The notes: a model not told the origin generated them from the sequence alone. Positions 1-10,695 are shown, numbered from the stretch's first letter. The stretch: 64,000 bases of DNA from Schizochytrium sp. TIO01 (GCA_004764695.1 SMSO01000025.1:2217102-2281101); one strand, 5' to 3'. A program made the numbers and translations.

Positions 1-204
1 AATTTACTCTGCGAAAGATCCAATATTTTAACACAACTTACCAAGATCAACGTATGATCCTCTTTAGGCAAACGCAAATTTCAAGTACTAGAGTACGAAA
101 GCATTGATCCCTTTGAAAAGCTCAATAAACATCGTATGTGAACCTTTAGCAGACCTGCACACAGCCGGTGTTATTATCCATATCTTCAGATCAATACTAG
201 TATG

Positions 205-1939
205 TCATGAAGGAGGCTTGGAGAATGTTGATGTAGATGATATCGCATTTGATGACCCAAGTCCAGTCTTTTTGTTCGCTCCCCTTCCCCCAATAGCAAC
301 AGCATTAAGGGGAGTGGTGATACCTTGGGCACGTGCCCCTGCACCTGCACCATGTATCCAGCCCATTTTCAAAAGCAATTGTGATCCCTTACTCGAGGCT
401 GGAATCGGCGCCTCGACCGGGGGAGACGATGTGGGAGGCGTCACTGGAACAGGACGCTGGTCAGAATTATGCGTAGAAGATCTTGACGAACTGTGCATCT
501 GCGAAGTCTTCAGGTTTTGCTTGTGTAATATAGACCGGAGCTCGTGGCGTTGCAATTTCTCTCCTGAAGGAAATTTGCGGAGGCACAACATGCAAACGTG
601 CGGAGGCTTGGGAACTATTGTAACTCTCTGAGAATCGGGGATATCTTTTCGAGCAAATTCCGACACGTATTGGTGGTCGCTAGCCGATGCTCCCTTTTTC
701 CGATTTAACCTTCCTACCGCCGTATTTTTGGCTAGTTCAAGTCGAATTGGCGGAGCTTGCGCCAGCACCATTTCATTTGGTGATCCTTTTGTTATTGACG
801 AGTAAGACTTGCTCAACATATTCTTTTCTCCACAAGATCCAGCTTGCAACTTTGGGTTGTCCTGGTCAAATTGTAGTTTAGGTTGTAGCGGTTGGTCATA
901 TGGTGCATATTTCGTTGTATAATCTGCTCCATTATTATACACGTTCGTTAGGGGAGGCGGGGCTGAGCTTGATGGGAGTGTATGCAAAGCTGATGATGAT
1001 GTCTGCTCAATAGTCGAGTTAAACCAAGTTTGGTGAGATAGACCCTGAGAATCCATCAATTCAGGTGGGGGTCTTGCGAGAACTACAGAAATATCCCCTT
1101 TTATATTGACAAGCCCTTTATTTGCAGAGGCACAGTTTAAGGCTGTTTGTGCCCCATCTGCGCTGGAAAACTCTACGTAAGCTGTAGGCCCTGCTGCTTG
1201 TAAGCTTTTGATTGGTGCGAAGCGTTGCATCGCACGTTTCAAATCCTTTTGGGTCAAAGACCTAGGAATGCCAGACAAGCGTAGCATTTTACTTGCACCT
1301 TGAATGTGAGCTGACTCTTTTACTGTAGCATCCGTGCGCAACTCTGAGAAAGTGGTGTTGGACGATATTACCGATGCCGACCTTGATCTCGCAAATGCTG
1401 AGTCCAGTGAATGTTCCTATGTTATTCAGTGCAACGTGAGCGTTCACACAATACATGCAATTGAATTCATCGCAAGAGTCGTGTTACATCTCCCATTGTT
1501 CAATGCTGTTAGTCAATCCGTTTCTGGTATATTGCCCTCTTATGCCAAGTTCAACTCAAAGCGACCTGTTTTCAAGCTTTTTATTTTGTTCTTGCTCATG
1601 AAAAATGTCTCCTCTATGCTTGTCATTACAAGTGTTACGCAAATGACATCATGAATTGCTATGAGGGCTTTCTTGTGTGTTTGTCAGTACCTCGATGGTC
1701 CTTGGTTTTATGTTCTGTGGCTCTTGACGCGAAGCAGAGTCGTCAAGACGCAGTGGTGTCCACATGCTCTCATCTAGCTGCTCCTTCCGCAGACGCTTTC
1801 GCTCTGCTCGGCTTCGGCGGCCTTGCGAAGGAGGGATGTTGCTTTCTGCACTCTCGACCGACTGTGCATCGCGCCCATGCTTCATTGTCTCGCTATCTCG
1901 GACCTTGAGACTTTGCCAGAGACCTTCGTGTTCATTCAT
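205..1939 (-). CDS. RBM5/RBM10-like splicing factor (RRM, C2H2 finger, G-patch), two exons
   Basis: Likely a nuclear pre-mRNA splicing regulator. I model exon 1 as 1939..1691 and exon 2 as 1416..205, giving 486 residues. The intron begins GTACTG, ends CATAG and joins in phase 0. Exon 2 has no ATG near its 5' end: the open frame runs back to a TAG that is itself the acceptor, which forces splicing. Exon 1 is basic (SRAERKRLRKEQ). Exon 2 carries an RRM (MLRLSGIPRSLTQKDL, then TAYVEFSSADGAQTAL), a long Ser/Pro linker, a C2H2 finger (VCMLCLRKFPSGEKLQRHE) and a C-terminal G-patch (LLLKMGWIHGAGAGARAQG). The order finger then G-patch matches RBM5/10. The second RRM, the RanBP2 finger and the OCRE repeats of the animal proteins are not seen, so this is a reduced version. 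The exon 1 start is the least certain part. Confidence 0.72.
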
Positions 1940-2609
1940 TATTTTCTTGTAGATTGAAAAAAACAACAGAGAAAAAGCTGCAAATACCTAGCTAGAGATA
2001 AGACTAAATAGTGTTATTGGAAGATTAATACATTAATTTGAAAAACTTAAATACGTTAGCTTGTGTCGAAATGTTCTGTTGATGTCAACAAAGATCGAGG
2101 AAGGCATACTTTTCAAAGAAGCTTATACGTTTTGATAACTTAGACTAAGAAGGATACACGAATTTGTAATAGCAATAAAAGTAATCAGAAATTCCTGTGC
2201 GTTTTTGTGGTTCTTGGCTTTGGCTTCATACATTGTTTTTTTACCTTTTTTAAGATCCAGTCGAAGATTGATGGTTTTTAAGACTACCATATTTCCAAAA
2301 TATAGTTGCATGATCTTTGATCTTGCTTATAATAATAAGTGTTGTTTTTAAAGATATGCACAAGAACCGAAACTAGAATTGAAAGCAAAAGGTTGAGCTA
2401 GCAGCCTGAGTAAACGCAATCCAACTAAAGAAAGAGAAAATAAGCCCTCAGAAAGCGGGGCAGAAAATATATTGATTACTTAGATGAAAGCCACAGATGT
2501 GGCGAGAATAAATTATGTATCTATGTCCAACGCATGAACCCCGCTAACGAGAGGAGAATCAGCATCCAACGAAACAGAAAAGCTAGAAATGCGCGATCTT
2601 GACAGTGAC
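1940..2609. other. AT-rich spacer, no gene seen
   Basis: This lies between the RBM-like gene and the 3' end of glycerol-3-phosphate dehydrogenase. It probably contains the 5' leader of the former and the 3' UTR of the latter. Only short frames occur, and I see no coding signal, RNA gene or repeat. Confidence 0.6.
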
Positions 2610-4910
2610 TTAACCAAACATCACACCGGTGGCGGAGTCTCCTTCCTCCTTTAGCTTGCTGAGAGAAAGCTTCAGCTCAGAATCAAGGCGCTGAAGAATG
2701 ACCTCGTTCTCCAGGTTCTCGTTCCAGAACTTGACGAAGTCGGCCTCGTAAATTCGACCTTGAGAAGCACCAGGGATTTTACGGAAGAGTTCACGCATTT
2801 CAGCAGGAGAACCCACGTCAAACCCAAGGACCTTGGCAGCATTTTCCATTTCAATCTGGTCAACGTACCCGTTGCCATCGTAGTCAAGTGACTGGAAAAG
2901 TGCAGAAAGATCTGTAAGGGTCACGCGATCGCTCTTGTCTGGGTGAGGACCGCCGAATTCACTAAGGAAAGCCATAGCATCATCAAGTTGTTTCTTACAT
3001 TCAGCCTCGTCCCAATCAAGAAGTTCACCCATGAGCTCGGTGACACGAGGGGCGGCAAATTTGGCTGCCTCAGAGTTGAGAAAGGCAAGACGCGTGCGGA
3101 TTGTCAGCATATCCCGTACAGTGCGGACATACTCATTGCGCACAGAGTATTCAATTTCAGATTCAAGGTAAGGGTAGTTCTCTACAAGACGTACACCAAA
3201 TCGGGGCCAGCTCTTGTCTGTAGGACGGACAAGCTTGCAGACGTCCCAGGCACGGACACCGTAGGTACGTGCGAGATGGCGTGCGACTTCTTCAGAAATG
3301 CTGTAATGCTGAATAAGCTCGACAAAGAGGTCTTCCTTGTACCCTTCGCCACCAATGAACTTGATCTTCTTGGTTTTACAAGGCCCTGCACGAGCAGCCA
3401 ATTCTGGAGACTCCTCAAGAACTCTGTTCACAACATCCTCCGCCATCTCTCGAGACGTAGTCCACTTTCCGCCTACAAGGAAAAGAACTTTGGTGTCCGG
3501 GTTTACAGAGATGGTGTGATCACGACTTGCGGGTGCTCCGGGCGGAGCATGGGGATCCACAGCCAATGGGCGCCAGCCACGCCACGCCGAGAGCACATCT
3601 GAGCGGCGCACTCGAAGGTCTGGGCTAAGATATTTCTTCACTTCGTTGAGAATCCACTGGATTTCCTCCTCGGGAGCATTTGGGGTGCTAGAGGGGTCAC
3701 CCTTGCGATCGGTAGTGCCAACAACAGTGCTACCTTGCCACGGTAAAAAGAACAAAAATCTGCCATCACTAGTGTTGATGTCAAGGAGGCCCATCTCAGG
3801 TGTAGAAAAGTATCCAGGAAGTACCAGGTGGGTTCCAGCAGCACCTCGCACAGCTGGAGTGGCATCCGGGTTCTCGAGGTTGCGAAGCTGGTCAGTAAAG
3901 GGTCCACCAGCAAGTACCACCTTCTTAGCGTGAATAGGAAAGGCCTCGCCAGAAATTTCATCGCGTACAAGCACGCCAGTGACGCGACCAGTGTCATTAG
4001 GATCTTCTTTCAACATCTCAGTGACAGTCATGTAGTTGGCAATGTTGGCGCCTTGCTCAGCCGCCGTCATAGCCATAGCAACACAGGTTCGTGCGTCATT
4101 ATGCTGGCCTTCGTAGAAGACCTGGGTGTACTTCATACGGGCACTGTCGAGCTGTGGAAAACGTTCACGAGCACGTCGAGTAGACATGATATAGCTCGGT
4201 GGACAGGTAAAGCCGCAGAGTGAGTCGTAAAACTTGAAGACGCCCGGCAGAAGCATTCCTGCAAACGCAAAGAGTGGGTGGCCCATCGGGGGTGGCCACG
4301 AAACCCAGCGATCGATTGGGACGGCGATTGCAATCCAATTGGTCAAATGAGGCTGGGTCTCAAGAAAGTACTTGCGTTCACGCTGAGCGCCCATAACCAT
4401 TTTGATCTCGCTTACGAAGTTCTTCATGGACTGCATAGGGCTGGTCAGCGTCTGCCTTGAGAGTAACGCTGCAACAGCTGTGCCCAAGTACCGGACACCA
4501 GCCCAGATCAGTTTGGTGCTTCTTGAGCTGGTTTCACCAGAGAAATCTTGACGTTCTACAAGAGCTGTTGAAAGTCCTCGTGAAGCAGCGTCCAACGCGG
4601 TCGCACACCCAGTGGCACCACCACCCACGACAAGAACGTCGTAGACTTTAGCATTCTTGAGCGCTTGCACTTGGGCCTCGCGCGATCGGATGCTTTCGGG
4701 CACTCCACTAAGGCTTCCAATTTGAGGCTTGGGTTTTAACGTTGACTTCGACATACGTCTAACTCCGAACATGGAGTGTAGATTTTGCACATCCTCGAGG
4801 CCATTGTATCTCAAGGCTCCCGAGCCTGCATTTGCGCCTCGGATAGTTTGGCGAAGACTCTGTTGGTTCCCGCGTCGCAGGAACCGCACCACCAGTAGGG
4901 AATTGCTCAT
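2610..4910 (-). CDS. GPD2: FAD-dependent glycerol-3-phosphate dehydrogenase, mitochondrial, EF-hand type
   Basis: This enzyme oxidises glycerol-3-phosphate to dihydroxyacetone phosphate and passes electrons through FAD to ubiquinone at the outer face of the inner mitochondrial membrane. The frame is open upstream to 4985 but starts there with GTG. The first ATG, at 4910, opens a classic presequence (MSNSLLVVRFLRRGNQQ), giving 766 residues. The FAD-binding Rossmann motif VVGGGATGCATALDAASRG is near residue 95, followed by the family signature GETSSRSTKLIWAGVRYL. Near residues 665-730 there is an EF-hand with loop DYDGNGYVDQIE. That C-terminal calcium module is known from animal GPD2 and absent from yeast Gut2, so the enzyme is probably calcium-stimulated. 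It could feed or drain the glycerol-phosphate pool used for glycerolipids. The CDK20-like gene diverges about 2.1 kb upstream. Confidence 0.95.
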   Translation of the reverse strand: MSNSLLVVRFLRRGNQQSLRQTIRGANAGSGALRYNGLEDVQNLHSMFGVRRMSKSTLKPKPQIGSLSGVPESIRSREAQVQALKNAKVYDVLVVGGGATGCATALDAASRGLSTALVERQDFSGETSSRSTKLIWAGVRYLGTAVAALLSRQTLTSPMQSMKNFVSEIKMVMGAQRERKYFLETQPHLTNWIAIAVPIDRWVSWPPPMGHPLFAFAGMLLPGVFKFYDSLCGFTCPPSYIMSTRRARERFPQLDSARMKYTQVFYEGQHNDARTCVAMAMTAAEQGANIANYMTVTEMLKEDPNDTGRVTGVLVRDEISGEAFPIHAKKVVLAGGPFTDQLRNLENPDATPAVRGAAGTHLVLPGYFSTPEMGLLDINTSDGRFLFFLPWQGSTVVGTTDRKGDPSSTPNAPEEEIQWILNEVKKYLSPDLRVRRSDVLSAWRGWRPLAVDPHAPPGAPASRDHTISVNPDTKVLFLVGGKWTTSREMAEDVVNRVLEESPELAARAGPCKTKKIKFIGGEGYKEDLFVELIQHYSISEEVARHLARTYGVRAWDVCKLVRPTDKSWPRFGVRLVENYPYLESEIEYSVRNEYVRTVRDMLTIRTRLAFLNSEAAKFAAPRVTELMGELLDWDEAECKKQLDDAMAFLSEFGGPHPDKSDRVTLTDLSALFQSLDYDGNGYVDQIEMENAAKVLGFDVGSPAEMRELFRKIPGASQGRIYEADFVKFWNENLENEVILQRLDSELKLSLSKLKEEGDSATGVMFG

Positions 4911-5382
4911 CTTCAGTGCAGAGGCAACGCCTACTGCGGGACTCCAGGGGCGCTGCTCTACGACAATCGAAAGGCTCGCAGTCACTCCAGTCTCGGCACT
5001 CAGCTCTGAGATGGTCTACAGCACCACCACGTATCTAGTGCTGCAATTCGGGTTTTCCTTGCGCCTCGTTCTTTCGGATTCTGCTCATCGATAATCTTTT
5101 TACATGAAAATCCATTCCTTCCCCATTCTCAACTTTTTATTTCCTTCATCATAAAAATCCCAACGCATTCCTACCTTCTACCCTAGCAGTACCTACTCAT
5201 TCTAGTGCCGCCATCGATCGCCCTCCTAACAGTTACCCTTAGGCACGGGCATTTTTAGTTCTTTTTTTTAGCTTTTCTTTTTTCCTTTTCTTTATAGATT
5301 TTATGAAACTTTTATAAAATGAAAGCACCATCTATTTTGTCGTCGAAGAATCCCCAAAAGCGATGATGACGGCTCTTCGAGT

Positions 5383-5528
5383 TATGTATGTATGTATGTA
5401 TGTATGTATGTATGTATGTATGTATGTATGTATGTATGTATGTATGTATGTATGTATGTATGTATGTATGTATGTATGTATGTATGTATGTATGTATGTA
5501 TGTATGTATGTATGTATGTATGTATGTG
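5383..5528. repeat. (TATG)n microsatellite, about 36 copies
   Basis: An essentially uninterrupted tetranucleotide array of about 146 bases, ending in TGTGTG. Reading frames across it give only repeated MYVC or IHTY peptides and are artefacts. Confidence 0.98.
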
Positions 5529-5650
5529 TGTTATATAGTGTCTGTCTTCAAACACAACACGCGCATCGACAATTCTATTTCGCTGACTCACTAACTCACT
5601 TGTTCCTAAAACACAGAGCATCATCGCCCCGAGTTGCGACAAATAGTGAC

Positions 5651-5701
5651 ACTCACTCACTCATTCATTCACTCATTCATTCATTCACTCATTCATTCAT
5701 T
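5651..5701. repeat. TCAT/TCAC tetranucleotide array
   Basis: About 51 bases of TCAT and TCAC units. It is the reverse complement in kind of the GAAT array at 5870-5912, so the two could pair as a long hairpin around a 168-base loop. Confidence 0.9.
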
Positions 5702-5869
5702 TGCTGTGAGATCGCAGACCGAACTCAAGTCCTCTCCCAACTTGGTCAGCCTGAAAATAAATCTCCGCTGATCGACCTCGTCTGCCCAAAACTTTAATGT
5801 AGCGTCTACACCGCCAATGAAGTGGCGCTCCTCGCTTATTCAAAGCTTTACAAGTTCGTCAAGATTAAC

Positions 5870-5912
5870 GAATGAATGAAATGAATGAAATGAATGAACG
5901 AATGAATGAATG
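5870..5912. repeat. GAAT tetranucleotide array, inverted relative to 5651-5701
   Basis: Units of GAAT/GAAAT/GAACGAAT over 43 bases. It is complementary in type to the upstream TCAT array. Confidence 0.88.
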
Positions 5913-6397
5913 TTTTCGCGGTGCTTCACATACATCGCCCCCTGAGACCATAGCACAGGAACGTGCATGCTATGCTTTGCAGTTTCCGGTCAGAGTGTTG
6001 CAGAGCTCATCCACTCTGCGCATGTCTGAGTTGGATGGATGGCCTTCCACCTCTTCGCCTCTTGGTTCTTGCATGCAAAAGAAGAGGCCATTTGCGTGCC
6101 CTTATGTACGCGTCGCACGCATAAACGCAATGCGTCCATGTGTAAATAATGTGCTGATCTCTTCATGGGTTCACAAGTGCGTATGCATTCGCTTCCTCGA
6201 ACTTGTCGCATAATTGGTTTAGCATTTTGGAGCTTCTGTCTGATCTGCGCAGAGAAGTTTCACTTCCGCCACTTTTCCTCTTCCACCTTCATCGACACCG
6301 ATCTGAGCCGCAAAGTCCGTTGCGGGCCTCGCAGAACCCGCCGCCCGCGGCAGTCCTGTCACAGCGGCCTCGGCCCGAGCTGCTGCACTGCGACCTC

Positions 6398-6433
6398 CTC
6401 GTCTCGTCTCGTCTCGTCTCGGCTCGGCTCGTA
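6398..6433. repeat. (CTCGT)n / CTCGG pentanucleotide repeat
   Basis: About seven units of CTCGT turning into CTCGG at the left side of the GC-rich block. Confidence 0.85.
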
Positions 6434-6980
6434 GACCGCCCTTGCGAGCGCGAGGCAGAGGTGGTTTCATGCCGCGTCGACCGAGGTTTTGTGGCGAACG
6501 GAAGCGGTGACGCGACAGACCTCGGGCCCGGCGGGCTCGTCATCCGGAGCCCGCGACGTCGACGCGGCGGCGGCCTCACGCAGAGCAGGCGAGGCGTGCT
6601 CAAAGGTCTCCGACTGTCTGCTCCGCTAGTCTCGCCGTCGCCAGTGACCCGTCTGCGAGCTGGAGTTGCCAAGCTTCTGCTTGCGTCAGCAGGGAGTACA
6701 GCGGAGAAAGAAGGACCTCACTCGCAACTGGGCAACAGCAGGAATCACAGTCCGTGAATCGTGAAGGGGTATCTTTTGAGTCCCTGACTGCGGCTTCTGA
6801 GGGCAGGAAGGAAGGCAAACGTACGAATCTTGGCGGGTTTGGCAGATTTATTTGGAAACAAAGGCCCTGAGGAGCTGATTTCTGAAGGTGTATGTTATAC
6901 TGAGTTTAATCTGAGCCTTTTAGGTGCCACGAAAAGGATCCAACTTTTGGTTGTCCAGAATTGTCTCTGAAGAAACGGAG

Positions 6981-7937
6981 ATGGGAGAGAAATATGTGCT
7001 TGGCAGGCCGCTTGGCGGTGGCACGTTCGGAGCAGTCTTTGTAGCACAACGCAAGTCAGATGAATGTCTTGTGGCTGTGAAGAAGGTTGGCTTATCAGCA
7101 ACTGATTGGGTCCCGAGTGCTGCGATGAGAGAAGTGCTGAGCCTAAGACTTGCGGGACGGCACGGTAATGTTGTGGAACTCCTCGATGTCTATGCCCATG
7201 GACTGAGTATGTGTCTTGTGATGGAGCTTGCTGAGGTCGATTTAGACGAGTTAATAGAGGCAAACTCTGGACTGGAGCTTTCGCGTGATGAAGCCGTTGT
7301 AAAGTACCTGACACGAGAAATTCTCCAGGGTCTCAACTACCTGCATGGATTAGGAATCATGCATCGAGACGTCAAACCATCAAATATATTGCTTTGGAGA
7401 GACGGTAGAGTGAAACTCGGTGATTTCGGGCTTGCTAGAAGCTTTCGCTATCAGGATGGGCGCACATACAGCCACCAAATTATGACACGATGGTTCAGGG
7501 CACCTGAGGTCCTTTTCGGATCTCGTAGATATGATGCAACTGTTGATGTATGGGCTGTGGGAGTCATTATCGCAACTTTTGCAAACCACTGTAAGACGGT
7601 CTTTCCAGGTGATAATGATATTGATCAGATCTCTTGCATTGCAGAAATTATAGGTTCTCACCCTTGGACTGCAGAAAACATTGCATTTGTGCCGGATGTT
7701 GACAAACTCATCTTTCCCAAACGCAAACGTGTTTTTTTGGAAAAGTTTTCCAAGCAGAATCTCGCTTCGCCTGCGTTACTCAAGCTAGCTGACGAGATCC
7801 TGCAATATGAAAATCGTCCTTCTGCTCAAGAATGTCTGGGAAACGAATGTTTTAAGACTGGTCCTTTGCCATCATTCGCTTTCAAAGCCATGATTTGGCC
7901 TAGGAGTAAGACCAAAGATGCAGCGCGTGGCACTTAA
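6981..7937 (+). CDS. CDK20/CCRK-like cyclin-dependent kinase
   Basis: A CMGC-family Ser/Thr kinase. The open frame begins at a GTG at 6924. The ATG at 6981 gives MGEKYVLGRPLGGGTFGAVF, which matches the usual CDK20 N-terminus and yields 318 residues. Visible kinase elements, in order, are the Gly-rich loop, VAVKK lysine, HRDVKPSN catalytic loop, DFG (KLGDFGLARSF), APE (TRWFRAPEVLFG) and a CMGC-type FPGDNDIDQ. The phrase THQ/SHQ-x-x-TRW before APE and the PD..K..F segment in the C-lobe resemble CDK20 rather than CDK7 or CDK2. In animals and green algae CDK20 regulates ciliary length and assembly, which fits the DAW1 gene in this window. Its end lies 146 bases from the convergent neighbour's stop. 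Another CMGC subfamily remains possible. Confidence 0.83.
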   Translation: MGEKYVLGRPLGGGTFGAVFVAQRKSDECLVAVKKVGLSATDWVPSAAMREVLSLRLAGRHGNVVELLDVYAHGLSMCLVMELAEVDLDELIEANSGLELSRDEAVVKYLTREILQGLNYLHGLGIMHRDVKPSNILLWRDGRVKLGDFGLARSFRYQDGRTYSHQIMTRWFRAPEVLFGSRRYDATVDVWAVGVIIATFANHCKTVFPGDNDIDQISCIAEIIGSHPWTAENIAFVPDVDKLIFPKRKRVFLEKFSKQNLASPALLKLADEILQYENRPSAQECLGNECFKTGPLPSFAFKAMIWPRSKTKDAARGT

Positions 7938-8083
7938 AATGGTATCTACTTTTGCTTACTCTGTATACGATTTTGACATCTATTGTAATGTCTCGTTTGC
8001 CAAAGTGTATAATGCAGCTCACAATAACATTCTTCTTTTTAAAGTAGTATATCTAACTACAACAACCGTTGTACATCATTAAT

Positions 8084-9838
8084 TCATGTTTTATCATTTG
8101 CTTCTAAAAGAGTAGGATTCATGTCGTCCACACCAGGACCTTGCCTTGGACGTAGACGCCGTAACCGCGACTCAGAGCTGCCTTGTCCATGGCCGCAAAT
8201 AGCCTTTATGGATGGTAGTCGTCGAGACTGATGCCCAGAGAGACTTGGATCTAGTCGCAACAACATTCCAGGATCCAGCGTGACGCATAACGCCATATCC
8301 ATCTCACATCGAGCTGTATTATATAATTTGCTTAGCTCTGTAGTGCGAGCATATTGTTGTTTACGTCTCAAACTCTCTCGCATTGCCATGCTGTCCTGTA
8401 CAGCAAAATCACTCGTTCGAAATTGCGAGCTAGGCCCAAAGTTGTATTCTTGAACTTCTTCTGTAAATTGAACTCCGGTGCCTCTTGTGGTGCCTTCGTG
8501 CTCTAACGTGTTTAACGAAGTAACAGGGAAGGAATCCTTACTGATGGTTGATCGGTTAGTACTGTCTGCTGCTAATTTGGCGCATCGCGCAATTTCGGCC
8601 ATTGTGTTACGATAGACTGAAAAAAAGAAAATATCTGTCAAAACACGCAACGCAAATAGTGTTTGCGCATTTCGACTTTTACGAAAACTTTTTTGCAAGC
8701 CCTCTCTACATGCATGTGCTACAGGAAGACCGGTTGAAACACCCATTTTGGCAATTTCAGTTGAATTAAATTTGCTTAAAACAACCTGCTGAAGTATAAA
8801 CATGCATGCATGTTTGAGAACTCCAACAATTGCCTGTGGCTGATTGATTGTATTCAATTTTTCGTGAAGACATAAGTCATTCAAGATAGCACACAATTGC
8901 CCTAAAGTCTCGCTTTGTTGGGCAAAGACTTCACGGAATGGAGTTGAAAGTTCTTGCAACATACGAGCATTGATAATGCTGACAGTATTTGTTGGGACAT
9001 CTGTCGTCTGCAAGCGGCTTCTGGGCATTGTAAGCACGATGGACTGGGCGCCATTTGCTTCGTCCAGTGCAGCCAGGTCTGACTTCATGTCTTCGATACT
9101 TGTAAAGCGAAGCTTCATAATCACAGCAGGTTGCTGCGTTCCACTTTGGCTCATCGTTGAATCGCGCAGCTCATCTCTATCTGCACGATTAACAACAGGC
9201 TCGACACTTTCTTCACACAATCCATGGTCCAAAAACGCCAAAGTATCTTCTATGTTCTCTGTCCGTTCCATAGCAGCTACCGTCCTGTGCTTGCGTGCCC
9301 TACCATTTCGACCATACCGCGTTGCCTGTGGTCGAGCATATCGTTGTGCCTTAAGCTTTTCCAGGTGCTCCTGTTCTTGACGAACTAGTGCAGCATTCAC
9401 GATAGCAAAGTCTGCTGGCCTTCTTTTCATTGATTCATCTCCAAGACCCGTCGCATGTGATCCTGTATTTGATCCCGATACAGTATCGTCTTCTTGTACG
9501 TCATTGTCGCAGCTTTGATTTGGAAAGTTTGGAGCAATGTAAAGGCAATCATGGACCGATCCTCTTGATTTCCATGCAGCAGATACTTTGCAATTTTTGT
9601 CGATACCCATTTCTTTCTCAACAAGAGCAATATTCTGAGCTGTTGGAACCGCTCCAATCTCTTCGAGATACTTGACAGGATACTCTTTACGCACACCTTG
9701 TTTCAACGCCTCGAGGACATTTGTAGGCTTCTCATGAGGGTGCAAAGATACGGCTACAATGAAATGTCTTGACGTTGCACGCAGACTTTCTTGCTCCTGC
9801 CCAGGTGCAAAGCCTTTCTTATGGTGCCAGGAAGACAT
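8084..9838 (-). CDS. Uncharacterised 584-residue protein
   Basis: A long ATG-initiated frame with even codon use, convergent with the CDK20-like gene. I recognise no family. The N-terminal 110 residues look folded (VAVSLHPHEKP, VEKEMGIDKNC). Next come a charged low-complexity stretch (to about 150) and a basic segment rich in Arg/Gln near 150-190. A mostly helical region at about 270-430 contains the hydrophobic run LRVLTDIFFFSVYRN. The C-terminal 150 residues are Ser/Arg-rich and probably disordered. There is no signal peptide and no convincing membrane span. The intact frame over 1.7 kb is the main evidence that it is a gene. Confidence 0.8.
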   Translation of the reverse strand: MSSWHHKKGFAPGQEQESLRATSRHFIVAVSLHPHEKPTNVLEALKQGVRKEYPVKYLEEIGAVPTAQNIALVEKEMGIDKNCKVSAAWKSRGSVHDCLYIAPNFPNQSCDNDVQEDDTVSGSNTGSHATGLGDESMKRRPADFAIVNAALVRQEQEHLEKLKAQRYARPQATRYGRNGRARKHRTVAAMERTENIEDTLAFLDHGLCEESVEPVVNRADRDELRDSTMSQSGTQQPAVIMKLRFTSIEDMKSDLAALDEANGAQSIVLTMPRSRLQTTDVPTNTVSIINARMLQELSTPFREVFAQQSETLGQLCAILNDLCLHEKLNTINQPQAIVGVLKHACMFILQQVVLSKFNSTEIAKMGVSTGLPVAHACREGLQKSFRKSRNAQTLFALRVLTDIFFFSVYRNTMAEIARCAKLAADSTNRSTISKDSFPVTSLNTLEHEGTTRGTGVQFTEEVQEYNFGPSSQFRTSDFAVQDSMAMRESLRRKQQYARTTELSKLYNTARCEMDMALCVTLDPGMLLRLDPSLSGHQSRRLPSIKAICGHGQGSSESRLRRLRPRQGPGVDDMNPTLLEANDKT

Positions 9839-10695
9839 AATTCACGCGCAGTTGTTTGCTAACTCTAGACGTCAAGCTAGTCTTGGCAAGGCCAAGCCCC
9901 GTGCACTGCTGTCAGAGTCACCTTCTCTCCAAGTTTTGTAGCTACGAAGACACAAATCTTAGAGCTCGACACACGCTTTGCAAGCGTGAGATTGCAAACA
10001 ACCTCTTTTTATAAAAGATGACACGTCGGGCTTTACTTTCCAGCAACACATCACTGCGAAACGTGCCAAGCGCGGCTCCCAAGAGTCCAAAAGTGGACAA
10101 CCAATACCAAAGTTCTCACCGCGCTCGTGCCCAAGGTGTGCACCTGCATGGTCATGATAGCTTACTATGGAGGCAGCCAGTTCCAGGAGGTCGTCCTTGA
10201 CGACTCTAATAGTAGCTGCGTGTTTAAGTCTCACCAAGTCTGTTTTAGGTAGGTTAAAAAGACTAAATTATAGATACGTACCTTGTTTGCAATACGCTAG
10301 ACTATGACGTAATTCCTTGATCATGACTATTCAGAGATTGCGTGAATTGAGTTTGTCCTTACCTACATCCCTGCATTTTCTCATTGTTACACACCCAGAC
10401 AGAAAGAGTGGTGACGACTTTAAATATTTACCTGTCAGGCACGCTTTTCAATTTCTATTTTCTTTCATGTAGACAAGCTAATACCGACCTGTTAACTGTG
10501 CTATCTCGTATGAAAATATAGAAATTGAATGACGAATATTGCGCCGGAGTACATCGTATAATACTTCGATCGTTTTGCAAAAAAGAAATAGCTTAAGAAA
10601 ATATAAACTCTCATAATTAGCGATAAAATAAGTTGTTAGCAGAAATTGAATAGAAATGCTTTATTTAAGCTACAGAGATACTAGAGCGTCCCACC
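9839..10695. other. Spacer with an unresolved GC-richer patch
   Basis: Between two tandem minus-strand genes. At 9959-10240 several frames are open on both strands: a 92-codon minus frame starting at TTG, and overlapping plus frames ending near 10200-10250. None has a recognisable motif and none clearly wins, so I do not call a gene. The rest is AT-rich. Confidence 0.4.

Larger units (their letters stand above)
4911..6980. other. Divergent spacer with microsatellites and a GC-rich island
   Basis: This separates divergent GPD2 and CDK20-like genes and must hold both promoters. It contains three tetranucleotide arrays (listed separately). A GC-rich block at about 6300-6700 is open in several overlapping frames on both strands, none with recognisable protein features. 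A TTTTAG just before 6924 could be the acceptor of a 5' UTR intron of the kinase gene. Confidence 0.5.

Noticed and set aside
104-631. 175-codon plus-strand frame at the left end
   Set aside because: Antisense to the G-patch and zinc-finger exon, which has clear domains.
2943-3602. 219-codon plus-strand frame
   Set aside because: Antisense shadow of glycerol-3-phosphate dehydrogenase.
5363-5797. Frames through the TATG array
   Set aside because: They translate the microsatellite only.
6203-6757. 184-codon frame in the GC-rich block
   Set aside because: Product is Arg/Ser/Pro-rich without motifs, and other frames on both strands are equally open; GC content explains it.
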